Shown one piece after another: positions 24,601 to 36,600 of a stretch of DNA of 64,000 nucleotides. The stretch covers positions 184,501 to 248,500 of the forward strand of contig JAODUO010000620.1 in the NCBI GenBank assembly GCA_025642075.2, given 5' to 3'. Each line of letters starts with the position of its first letter. The first letter of the stretch is position 1. Below the pieces are notes generated by a model. The model saw nothing but the letters and a program-made list of their open reading frames with translations. It did no database searches and was not told the DNA's origin. This DNA is from Ridgeia piscesae (lineage: Eukaryota > Annelida > Polychaeta > Sabellida > Siboglinidae). Position numbers and translations under genes: made by a program.

Positions 24601-27183
24601 TTTCTAGTTCGTTCCAGGCTGTGTGCAAATTTCATGTGTTAGTATTTTGGTTATTTTTGTTCCTGCAAATAACTCTTAAGGAACTTATTTTTATTGACAT
24701 AAACGGACACGATTTAAGAATATTGTTATTTGCAAGAAAAACATCAATACAATATCATAATTTTATTGTGTGTGTTAAGATGGTGGATGTTGGGGGCTAA
24801 GGCCGGTATCTTGACACTTGGCTGTTGTTGGACATTACATTGAGGGGGAGGAGATATTTCTTGACGCTCATCAAACACCAAATATTAAGTGCTAATCCCA
24901 GCCTCACTGTAGCTATTGCCAGGGCTCAGTCCCCCAGCTCCCCACTGGTTCGGACGTGTACCTGAGTGGATACATTATGCTACACAGTGTGCGCGTGGAC
25001 GCGTGGACACTTCGTTAGTGAGCCGCCGTCTGCTCTTGGCACGACGGTGACGTCAATCGTCTTTCTCGCTGCAACATCGGCATCGATCGCCGCAGTCGCT
25101 TCGCTCTCGGCGACCTGCTCAAAGCATCCGAGCTGGTCACTGCTGCTGGACAGTGCTTACATAGGCGCTAGACATCTCCCCGTCGTCCGCACAGAAGTGA
25201 TGATTCCAGCCCAGACGGAACCACGAGACTAGACAGGACGTCTCAGCTCTGTCGGAATGCAGACTCATGTCTCGCAGTGAAGAGGAATGATGGAATCGTC
25301 GACCCTGCGACGTCCTTTATTGCAAGCCTTTCAAGGTTCGCGACGACCCCCGTTTCACGATGAGACGGCGGCCGTGTCTCGTTAAGTGAGTGCACAAGAC
25401 TATGAGGTCAGTAGTCCGATTGGTAATCACACCAGCTGGGGCCGTTCATGCGATGTAGGCTTAGGGTGTTATGCACTCTACGTGAATTAGACGTGCCACA
25501 AATCACTGTTGAGACCAATCACGCCAGTAATATAGGTGCATACTGCATACCTACTCACGGCGTTATTTTTTTACAATGCATTTCGTAATATTCGCACCAG
25601 CCGCACCTTTTTGTAGTTACATTATTACAGCAACGTACCTGGGTATTGTTTACGCTTTTAATGCGACAGGTAAATATAACGGGACAACGGGGTCGACATT
25701 CTCATATTTGGGAACTTCGGCTCAAGGAGTGTAATTTAAGGTCCCGCTAGACCGCCCTAACTTGACACGCTTGTAGGAATTCATACTGTTAGAGTTTCAG
25801 ATAAGTGGATACTGTATTGCCCTTATGTAGACATTAATAAACACACTGTACTGTTAAATGTGCATATTAGCATGCATTGCAATGACATCTAGGTTTAAAG
25901 AAAATTATAATATGACGAAACGGAAGAATTAACAGCTGGCCAAGAGCAAACCCATGAAAACTGGGCATTACACCCCGACTTACCAGTGTTTATTAATGTT
26001 CATATGGCGCCAGAGACCAGTTTGGAATGCCCCAATAACATATTAACATAAGTTCAGCCGGATACACGGCTATGGTGGTTATCGTCTCCTTTGGACATTC
26101 TCCTTAGAATCGTTTGTGATTTTTTTGCCGTCTCGAAACCTTGTGTTTCTTGATTGTTTGTTCTTACCCGTTGGCGTTGGTGTTAAACGTGTATAGGTTT
26201 GCCAATGTTAGCGTTCATGTTCTGTTTAAAACGATGACAATAAATATAGGGAAAAACCTCCCAATACCAAGCCTCGCAGCATGAATCTTCGAACAGAGGC
26301 TTGCGTCTAATTGTGTGCTCCGTCCAACTTCACGAAGTTGGAGCTCGTTTGGAGAAAGTGAAACAGTTTGTTACTGACGCCGGAAATGACGCAGTAGTCA
26401 CGTGTTCGGAAATACGTCAGCTAGATTTCAGATCGGACGACGTCTGTCATTTTTTACTTCGCGGGAATTTTACCGAAATAATCCTGTACGGGTGAGACAC
26501 GGCGTGACACCTTGGTGGCATTTTTGAAATATTTATAAACGGGTACTCTTTGGTGACCGGTTATCAAAAGGACCATATATCGTACTCGGACTATGACATA
26601 TACAACGGTAATTTCTATTCTAACGGCTGCCAGTGGCCCTGTTTGTGTTTTGATAGTTTACCAAGTGCTACAGGTATAAGAACTTTGACTATCTCATGAC
26701 GCTAGTGAATTACCTTTGTCAGACGTTCGTCTTAGTTAGAGATGGCTCTAGAATACCGTCATCGTATAATGGTTATTAAGGTACACTCATGCATCAGTAA
26801 ATATAACAACTATATTCTTATTTTGATATCTAATTGCGTTCGTCACGTATGGACCCTGGAATATTGCCACCGCGGAAGAGTAAATTAGGGACCAATTGTA
26901 CAATTATGGATTTGTAATAGGTACTGTTTTGAAGAAACGTATCTAATTCAACGTAACAGGAGTAGTCTACATTACGCGTAACAACATACAAGTGTTTGTA
27001 TCCGTATATCTAGAAGTAGTAACAAAACTATACCACTTGCAACAACAACTAAAACCGTTGTGCCATTAGTTTATGAGGAACAGCTTGTTGAAGGCATATC
27101 ATTCAAACTATGCACAACGCCATTCCAGTCATTTTCCTAGCATGTCTGGTTATTTAAAGACTCGAAAATAAAAATGTCCATAT

Positions 27184-27429
<246 letters not shown>

Positions 27430-28314
27430 TTAACAAAACACGTGATAACATATAAATATAACACAACGTCCGCATAGTGACGTATACATTATTATGCATT
27501 TCAGGAAAAGACATGGACACGAGATTAAAGCACAGGATATGAAATCTGGTCGCAGTAGCATGCCAAAATCAATGATGTATCATTGACATTGGTTATAATT
27601 TTCTCTGTTTTGTTCAGTATACATTACGTTCTCGTGACAATACGCACGTTGAAGGCTTAATGCCTGCCGATTTGTGTTTAGTTACTTTATTTAGCTCGGA
27701 ACAATATTCGCAATTTGAAAGATTCTGCCTGCAACACGTTCAAACGGTAAATAAAACAACCAGTTTAAAAAATGACTGACAATAATACTGAGGCGAGCAG
27801 AGTTAACAGCAGCCACTGTCATTTGATGTTTAACTTTCCCACGTTCTAGACAGCAGACTTCCCGTTACAAATTACTGCTCGGCCAGTTATGGCCGTAGGA
27901 GCTGGCACCCTCCCTTTAATGAAAACGAATCGGTTATAGTTGTTTCTCTACCATTTGATGTAATGATGCTCATTAATGTGGCTGTGTACTGGGAATTGAG
28001 TTAATCTAATAAACAGTTCACCACTAAATTCCACCTGTCTCATCAATGTTCTGCCTGTCTTGAAGACGGACAAACTGCTCCCTGGCTACGCCCCAGTTCA
28101 TAACTTCATATGCATGAAAATCTCATGTCCATGTCATCTCGCATCCGATATTCATAACCTTAGGCGTTTGCCTTATCTTGTTCTACTATTCTGCTATGTT
28201 TTAGATGCGACCATAGGTCTACAACTTAAGCTTATCTTAAATCTTAATTATTGTTGGTCTTTGAATTAATTTTTGTCTTGTAAGTTCATAAATGCTTCGG
28301 CAATTTCCCCGTGA

Positions 28315-28320
28315 TATAAA
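28315..28320 (+). promoter_or_regulatory. Possible TATA box of the C1orf21-like gene
   Basis: TATAAA within GATATAAAACG, 180 bp before the proposed start codon. The same 11-mer occurs at 42098-42108 in the HMCES/SURF6 promoter. Position fits a short 5' UTR, but TATA-like words are frequent in AT-rich DNA. Confidence 0.3.
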
Positions 28321-28500
28321 ACGATATTGTCTGCTCCTGCGCTTCTGCTCAAAATTGTCTTAAATTGTCTCCTAGCGTGCGAGAATTGGCGGCAGTACAC
28401 GTTTTTGTTGCGGCACCACGAAGCAACCTCCAGCCACTTGACGTTACAGGTTCATTCTGCCGCGGGTCGGCAGCACACATAGATGAGACTCGGACGTAAC

Positions 28501-30262
28501 ATGGGCTGTGGCTTGTCTCGCTTCGGCCTCGCGAGGAAGCGCACACACCCGACTGACGAGAACTCGAGAACGTCTCTCAAACTAAGCGGCGACGATGGGG
28601 GCGATTACGGCGGGCGAGGTGACCGAAAACGCCGCAGCAGAAGCAAACGGAGTTCTCGGCACTCCTCTACAAGTGAGTCTGCGTAAGCCAATGAATAAGC
28701 AACCTATTTTAAAGTATCAGACACAGCAGTATTTACCATACACAAAAGGGGTCGTGTGCTTACGTGCCGTTAGGTCTTTGGAAGCTACTTTTGTAACCGA
28801 AGTAGCAAAGATAGTATTTTGTACCATACCATAAATTTTAATTTAGAGGGCTCGAATGATAAATAATCGCAGTCTTTTCGGCTCCGTTTAATATAATAAT
28901 TATAGAGGTGTTTCTGATTTGCACACGCGCAGCATGTGTGTGTGTATGTGTGTGTGCGTGCGTGTGTGCGCGCGCGCGCGTGTTTGCAGGCGCGCGGGCG
29001 AGTGGTGCGTACCGACGGACGGAACGGACGACGGACGGACGGACGGACGGACGGACGGACGGACGGACGGACGGACGGACGGACGGACGGACGGACGGAC
29101 GGACGGACGGACGGACGGACGGACGGACGGACGGACGGACGAATAAGGATTAATATACACAAATCAGCAATCTGTCAACTGCTAACTGACAACAACCCCA
29201 TAAATATTATATTAACTGGAATCGCCAATGAAAAGAGGGAAGCCGAAAAGAAACAAACCCTGAAAAGAATCTTAAAATATTGTTATAAATCATTAAATAG
29301 TTGACAAAATATCACAACGTTAGAGATTGTGTATCCCTCGTGACTTGGAGAATCACATTAATGTCGGTCCCGTCTCAGTTTGGTAGTGAGTGACTACTGA
29401 CCACCCTCAGTGTCACCATAGCAATGTCGGCTTGACGAAACTTTTCTGAAAAGGTCAACCAATTCAACAAGACCTCACAACATTGAAAACCACAATAAAT
29501 ACAGACTAGTCAGTCAATAGAAACCGCCGAGTGTTAGGATCAACTAGAACTAAGCAGTGAGCCGCCGTTGCAGAGGCTGACAATACGAAGGCACAAAAAG
29601 CATGGAAAAACGCCGTAGAACCCCAGATGGCCAACGAGGGTGGCGACGCCAATGAGCCTAGCGGCCGGTCTCCGTTCTGGAGAATAGGCTCAGTACGTAA
29701 GCCATTCACGGCGGATGCTTACCGCCAGGGAGGCAGCAGTGAGCCGGTCGGGGAGGTGCTCCAACAGACGGAGCAGCAGATGTTCATCCACAAGCTTAAG
29801 CTTATACAGGTAGGTGACACAGGTAGGTGATACAGGTAGCTGATACAGGTAGGCCTACGCGAAGCGTGGGTTAATGTCAGTGTGTGAATTCAATTAAACA
29901 CATTTGTGGAATTCAATTAGTTGACTTTCTTGAATAGCGCACAGTAGTTCAACTGAATTAAACACTAATGAAAGACGTTAGGCCTAAACCGCTAATGGTT
30001 CCATATGCCAATTCATACAGCAAGAGGCGAATATATATTTCGGCGCCCGAGAGGAGGTTCACTTTTAGCGTAGAGCCTAGTAACTATTATAACTATTAGA
30101 AGCAACTATTTTCTAGTGTTATCACCGAAGGCCTAATGATCAGGTTATTTTTGCTATAGTACAGATGTTTTTTGTTTTGTTTGTGAAGGCGCAGAAAGCG
30201 AAAGACACCGAGGGGTCGGAATGCTTCATGCAGACAAATGATTCCCCGCAAGTATCATCGTG

Positions 30263-30343
<81 letters not shown>

Positions 30344-30354
30344 TCTCTCTCTCT

Positions 30355-30388
<34 letters not shown>

Positions 30389-31406
30389 CCGCTTGAGTAT
30401 GTGTGTGTCTCTCCTCTGTGTGTGTGCGTGTGTGTGTGCGCACGCGTGTGTGTCTGTATCTGAGTGCGTGTGTTATGCGTTCTATGAACATTGGCTGTTC
30501 ACCTAAATACAGTGTATGTGTGATGTGCATGCGCATGAACATTTATGTTGTTCACCTGAATATTATAGTTAACTCATGTTGGTGCAGTAGATTTCACACA
30601 ACGCAGTATCCAGTCCTCAGGATTTTTCAAAGCGCGCGCCTTACACTTCACTCCCTCGCAGACCTGTTCAATCAAAAACATCTCGACTTCACTAGGAAGC
30701 ATCCAGCCACGCTGCAATTAATGCGCGAAGACTGCTCGTGCTCAAATATCCACAACTGTCTAACTTTATTCAAGTGTATGCGCGCGCGTGTATACTTTAC
30801 GTGCATTCTATGCTAAGCCCAGTACCATTTATTTGTATGCTGATTCTGATTAAATCAATACATTTAGAAAATAAACGATCTTTGATCTTTTCAGGGTACC
30901 AACTCAGAGCCAAATAGAATTCTTTAGAACACTGGACGAGAAAATTGCTCAGGTAAGTAAAAGGTAGCAAACTTTGACCAAAATGTCACGTGTAAGCTGT
31001 GCAAATATTAAAACTGTTGTGGCGATATGGCGGTTTCTAGAAGCGGATAGGCGCCCGTTTAATGTCAATCTACTTACAGTACAGCTAATCATGTATTAGG
31101 ACATCTTAACGTTATCTTCTTACGACGCTTGAACCCAGAGCGTGAAACTTTCACGGATTAATCAACGACAATCAGTGCTACCAGATGTACGTACCAGTTT
31201 GATAAAGTTCCCTTTCTCCTTCAATTCCCTTCCCTTGTAACCTCTAAGCTGGTATTATTACATGGCCCGGCTTTAAATGCCTTCGTGTTTCTTATAATCA
31301 TCGTGTATAATTGTCTTGTCACATTTAATTGCAAATAAATTATACTTTTATTATTATTAATTTTCAGGGACGCGACTACAGCTACAGCCCTTCCTGGTGC
31401 AGTTGA
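28501..31406 (+). CDS. C1orf21-like protein, five exons
   Basis: Exons: 28501-28672, 29574-29809, 30189-30251, 30908-30952, 31368-31406 (stop TGA), 555 nt, 184 aa. The C-terminus SQIEFFRTLDEKIAQ|GRDY matches human C1orf21 SQQEFFRMLDEKIEKGRDY as I remember it, and both proteins begin MGC, a likely N-myristoylation plus palmitoylation signal, so membrane attachment is plausible. Function is unknown in any species. The start at 28501 is preferred over an in-frame ATG at 28483 because it gives MGCGLSRFG. Exon 1 is basic and Ser/Arg-rich; exon 2 encodes SPFWRIGSVRKPFTADAYRQ. Exon 4 has two acceptors 13 bp apart; only the second (ACTCAG|AGC) keeps phase with exon 3. Human C1orf21 is 121 aa, so the middle differs in length. 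The split into exons 2 and 3 is less certain than the ends. Confidence 0.72.
29016..29141 (+). repeat. (GGAC)n tetranucleotide microsatellite in C1orf21-like intron 1
   Basis: About 28 nearly perfect copies of GGAC, preceded by a TG/CG-rich tract at about 28935-28982. Open frames across it (RTDG and RPSV repeats) are artefacts. Confidence 0.95.
29804..29850 (+). repeat. 13-bp repeat of the C1orf21-like exon 2 donor, about 4 copies
   Basis: Exon 2 ends ATACAG|GTAGGTG and is followed at once by ACACAG|GTAGGTG, ATACAG|GTAGCTG and ATACAG|GTAGG. Each copy is a complete donor-like site; the period is 13 bp. Confidence 0.85.
30265..30392 (+). repeat. (GT)n microsatellite beside C1orf21-like exon 3
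   Basis: About 128 bp of GT with TC and CG interruptions, beginning 13 bp after the exon 3 donor (CAA|GTATCA at 30251). Further TG-rich sequence continues to about 30480. Confidence 0.93.
30596..30720 (+). repeat. Copy 1 of a dispersed repeat
   Basis: The words ACGCAGTATCCAGTCCTCAGG, CTTCACTCCCTCGCA, CCTGTTCAATC and CATCTCGACTTCACT recur in the same order at 48003-48120 in another intergenic region. This suggests a short interspersed element, but no promoter boxes or tail are evident. Confidence 0.45.
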
Positions 31407-33612
31407 CACGAGCCCCGGTGCATCATGGGAGTAGCGTAATCACCCGTAGAAAGACACAGAATCGCGACGTATCTCGGCGTCTCCGAAACGTTCGCCGAAT
31501 ATCGACCCGATGTCGGCATTGTTTGTGGCTGCACCGTCATAAAACACCTCAGGCCTCGCGTGGTTTCACACAGATTGTCTTCTCGTTTCCAACGCGATGA
31601 TGCAGATATCGTCCGCCGTAGCAACTGCAGCGCCATTGAAATAAATGGCATCGTTACATTTATCAAAACTAAAGACGGTCAGACTATGGACACGTGGGAC
31701 AGACGGACTACTTAATTGGGCTTGTTACTGACTGTGTGCTGTGTGTACAGGTCCGCTATGTCTACACGGATTCCGATAATGTTTATCGATACAGTGCGTC
31801 AGGAGGATAGATGTTGTTTTATATCTACCCCGGCCGCCATTGGTTGAAATGGCACGCACACTTATATCGAGCTCACATATGACAATCGGCGATATTCATG
31901 GAAAGACAGGACATCGGCAACTGCACAGTTTCCTGTTGGTATTTTGTAGCATCACAGAAACATTGTGCGTGGTATGCATGATTGAATATGTTTGAAAGAA
32001 CACAACGACTAAGTGAAGATGTAATATGTTCGCGTATGCTAATGTAGGTGTAAATCGGCGAATGTTGTGTAGGCCTGTCCTGTTTGTCGGGCAAAGCGTT
32101 CAAGTGGACATGTGTAATATTTATGACTCATGTATATGCCGTCGGTTTCTGCTTAAAACTATGTTTATTGAACCATTACGCTAGATCGTGTATATCTGTC
32201 TAATTGCCTACCCAACAAGCTGGATTGTCGTCTGCAGTAACACGAAACATAACACGGGTCACATGACACGGGTCACATGACACTACCGACCAATTCAAAG
32301 GATCGATATTCCCGGGAATGGAGACGAGACAGGGCAACCAATCAACTGCATCGACGTGTCCACGATGAAATGGAATATTCGTCGAACATAGCACATAAGA
32401 TGGTTGTTTGAACACCTACAGGAAACTTAAAAATCAAACAACTTAAAACGGTCTATGGTTATACAACTTAGCAAGTGAAACATAATAATGGTTTATTTCT
32501 TGCAAAGATTAGAATGCAAAAACATACAATCGCACATGTTCTTAATTGGTTGTCACGTGTCCACGTGCAGTAAATAGTAATGTGACGACACGCGCGTCTA
32601 CATACACGTGTGAAAGCCTGTATATACATGACCACCCTCCCAGATTTTCTGGGCATCTCATGGATTTATTTGAATCTCCAGGACTTACGGAATAGGTGCA
32701 ATCTCCCGGATTTTAATTTCAGATCTAGAACAGGAGTTCCGAAGTCAATCGACCAGAATGGGATGTTGTAAGTTGCTATACAGGACAAAACTACAGAGAC
32801 CCACGTAATGTCTCGATTTTAAAAGATACATGTGTATACACGTGTATACAGACCTATGTAAACATAGTATTTGTGCGTGCGTGTGCACATCAGTCCGTAT
32901 AGTGTATATGTGCGCGTCACTAGCTCTGGCTTTTCGATGTCTACATAATTTTCAGCTACATTAAGGTCTAGGTCGTTTCGTTTCTGATGAAACCAAAATC
33001 CACGCAACGTGTGCGGTTCGTCATTACTAAGACAATTGAGCAACTGTCCGTGGAAGTAACGGAATGTAACGTTACAGCAGCTGTCACCACGCACACAAAA
33101 CACCATCTACACCTCAAAGTTTCTGGAGCGTGTTGAAATCAAGTCGGAACAGACAGACGAACGGGGGTAAACATGCCATACCATATTGAAACCAAACTGT
33201 TCTCATTTACAAGCAGTTTGGATTACTTCGTACAGGCTAATTTGACGGTGGGTTTGTGACGTCATCTTAATAGAATTAAAACGAGTGTCGCCGGACGAGT
33301 ACTACAAAGGTGAAATAGACATCCAGATTAATTAAAAACGGAAGTATTCTTTTTCTAGTACCAATTAATTTTAATTAATGCCTCATCATATTCGTCAAGA
33401 AATAAAATTTGGATGAATCATTTTTGTCACCCGATGCAGCCGCGCATCCAACGTTTTGTGAAGAGTAGTGACGGCCAAACCGACTACACATAATGCAATG
33501 TATTCTTTACTTTCAAACATGTGTCCATCCATCCATACATCCTCCTGACCTTATTTACAAATCACAAGAGATGATAACATTGTCTCTCGACGCATCATTT
33601 ATACCACAGCCT
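31407..33612. terminator. Convergent 3' flanks of C1orf21-like gene and HMCES
   Basis: Both genes end into this 2.2-kb region. An AATAAA at 31640-31645, 234 nt after the C1orf21-like stop, is a plausible polyadenylation signal. ATTAAA-type words on the minus strand near 33370 could serve HMCES. No other gene is visible; a two-copy CACGGGTCACATGA direct repeat sits at about 32254-32282. Confidence 0.4.
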
Positions 33613-36600
33613 CTATGTTTTCTTTGGTTTCTTCCCTGTAGTCTCCTCGTCAGCATTGGACTTTCGCTTCTGACCACCGTCTGACTGTGTTGCTGGCTGA
33701 CCCTTACTCAGCCAGTTACTCATCAATTTGCTGCTTCCGGTTTCTTTTGGCTTTCTGCAAAGTCGAAATTTGGGTTCACACTGTCAGGGTTGCCCAACCA
33801 GTCAGAAGGCGATGTCTTACAGACATTGTCATTGTAGAAGTAGAAGGAAAAGAGCAACCGGAAGCTTGAGAGTAATATTTGCACTTATCCGGTACTGAAG
33901 AAGTATAAATTAACGACACAGAATATTTACGACACTCTTTGCCATGATCATACATTTATTGATAAATTAAAATAAATTAATAATTCTACAGGTATTTATA
34001 ATCTTGCAACATTACATAAATATACCATCAGGCTTACTATCTATGCCAGTCGCTCTCGTGGAAGTCTTACATGCCTCCATAAGAAAGAAGGTGACTAAAT
34101 TAGTGAGTGAATGGGATATTACACTGTACATCATACCACACCATGAAGGATGAGAACATTTAACAGTTTTGCATAGGTGAATCAGAAGCTAAGACAATCG
34201 TTTCATATAGTAAGACAAATATCTATGTTTATGGTTTCATGCTTACCCAAGGACAATAGGCTTCACACATTCACTCGTATCATTGCGGACATTGTTCACA
34301 ACTGTAGACACTGGGTAGAAATCTACACAGTCAACAGGCCGCAGCAAAGTATATGCCTGCAGTGAAGTGAAGAGAGAGAGAGAAAGAGAGAGTGAGAGAG
34401 AGGTAGAGGTAAATGACATTAACTAATATAAATGAATTAAGTGAGGCAATCTTTCCCGCCTCACTAAACTAGCCAGGATAGAAATTTGTAACAGGACGAC
34501 CACTGAACTGGTTGTGTTGAATATGGGGAACTGTAAACATGTTAAACCTTAGTTGCAAATCTTTGCAATTAATTAAGTCAGTCCGCCTTGGGAACACTGC
34601 AATTAAAACTGGTTTTAAAAGTGAATATTTTGTTTACAATATTTATATTTTGCAGGGTTAAACTTTCAAATTACAAACCCGCTTAGTACTTTCTATTGGC
34701 CAGAGAGTACACATTCATCACATTTATTCTTGTGTAAACAGCATTATATTAATAATAAAACTGAGGCACCAACTGCCTCGTTTTAAGCTGCTTCCTGACA
34801 TTAACATTATCTTACCTCTTTAAGTGGGACACTGCCAAAATCCAACCAATCCCTAAGTTCTGTTTCTCCATTGAGAATTGCCTGTTAATCAACAAACAAA
34901 TAGATATAGGATAACATTTAACTGAGGACGAATCTGAATGGGTTGAAGATTTCAACTGCAGCTAACAAATTATTATACAAACTATTCTCGAAATGTATTT
35001 GATTGATTCAAATATTTGACCACAATTTAGGCTAGGTAACTGCTTTTTCTATATGTACAAGTTAGAAATCCACATAATTTGCACACATTTATTGTGGCAT
35101 CATATCTTTTGCATCACTGGATAGCATTTTTCTCCAGTTTCAAATGGTACTAATAACTATACTTCACCTTTTTAACTAGAGAATGAAAATTGGCACAATA
35201 ATATTTACATTACAACGGAGAGACTGTTTGAAATAAATTGAAACCATCAACAACAGGAAATGCCCAGAGAACATGTTTGCCAATGTGTGTCATGGAAATA
35301 GTATCCTCTGCGATACAGCAGCTTTTCTCATTTTGAAAATGTTACTAAAATGTAACAGTGAATTGTGTTGCTTAATGAAGAAATGCTCCCTATGAGGTCA
35401 CTATCTTTGAGAAGTCCTTTGGTGTTATAAATTTGTAATACTTTGTAATGTAACTATGTCATAACTTACAGGCATTCTGTCATGTATGGAACTCAGTTTC
35501 TTGTGGGCATCAACGGTTATTACAGCAAATGAATAGAGTGGGTCCCCTTCTGACTGGAAACAAGGTAAAATTTAAATCACAGAATACCACACAACAGAAA
35601 TAAAAAATATGCCACCACATTGCGAAGTCCATGCACACAAAATATTTTTTTAATTTGAAAAGACTCAAACAATCCACTACACATACATACAAAATGTAGC
35701 AATAAAATAACTAAGCCATTATTGTATCCCACTTGGCAGAGTTAGGGAGGCGATGAATAAATTTACAAAAACCTTTGTAATATACCGGTATTTTGAAACG
35801 AGTCTATTTATGCTTTATCTTGCATATCTAACGACATGTAACACAAATTACTGCCGACTTTCAATAACATAATGAGATATGCTAATTTAATTTATAAAAT
35901 GATTGGTGTGCTAATTTAATTAATTAATAATCCATCTAAAAAAACTAAACCACAATTATAAGTAACACAAGATTTTTTCTTAAAAATACAAGAATTGAAA
36001 TCCAGGAAACAGGATTTTATGAAAATGTGAAAAAGCCGGATGTTTTACTAGACAGACACTGACCTCAGTCTGAGATGACACATCAAATAGCCCCGCCATC
36101 TTCACCAGTGGGCCTCGCTTCCCGCCTACTGACTCCAGTGATGAAAAAACACAATTGCATTTACAAAGGCTATAATTATTATAATCTGTACTCAACTTAA
36201 TTTACTGTGACTGGTGGAAATTATCGCAAATATTACTGGATATCTGGAAATAGCATATTTTAATATTTACATACACATATTGGATGGTTACTGATTTTTT
36301 TTTAAAGACCCATTGCGATGTATTGTTATATCACTCAGTTCATTAAGGGGCATTACTAACAGGAAGCCTACACATTTACACCAGTCAATGAATTTATTCA
36401 GAATAAAAGGTTACCTGATATACTGGCATCTGCAGTGAAGCAATATGGAATTATTAAACAAACTGGATTGAGATTTATCACATCTTAAATTAATTTGATA
36501 CCAAAGATTCATAATAACCTAGTGGCCAGAATATGTGCACGGTGAAGATAATACTCAATTTGTCCACTAGGTATTTGAACCTGTTTTTTTCTGTTTGTTT

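Noticed and set aside
24966..25300. GC-rich open frames (one includes FALGDLLKASELVTAAGQ)
   Set aside because: Two competing phases are open, none has an ATG, a phase-compatible acceptor or a recognised family; probably a CpG-rich non-coding block.
26290..26495. Open frame of 64 codons and a near-palindrome TCCAACTTCACGAAGTTGGA
   Set aside because: No splice context or homology; the hairpin is a single short instance.
31397..31700. Open frames after the C1orf21-like stop on both strands
   Set aside because: No homology; the region fits a 3' UTR with AATAAA at 31640.
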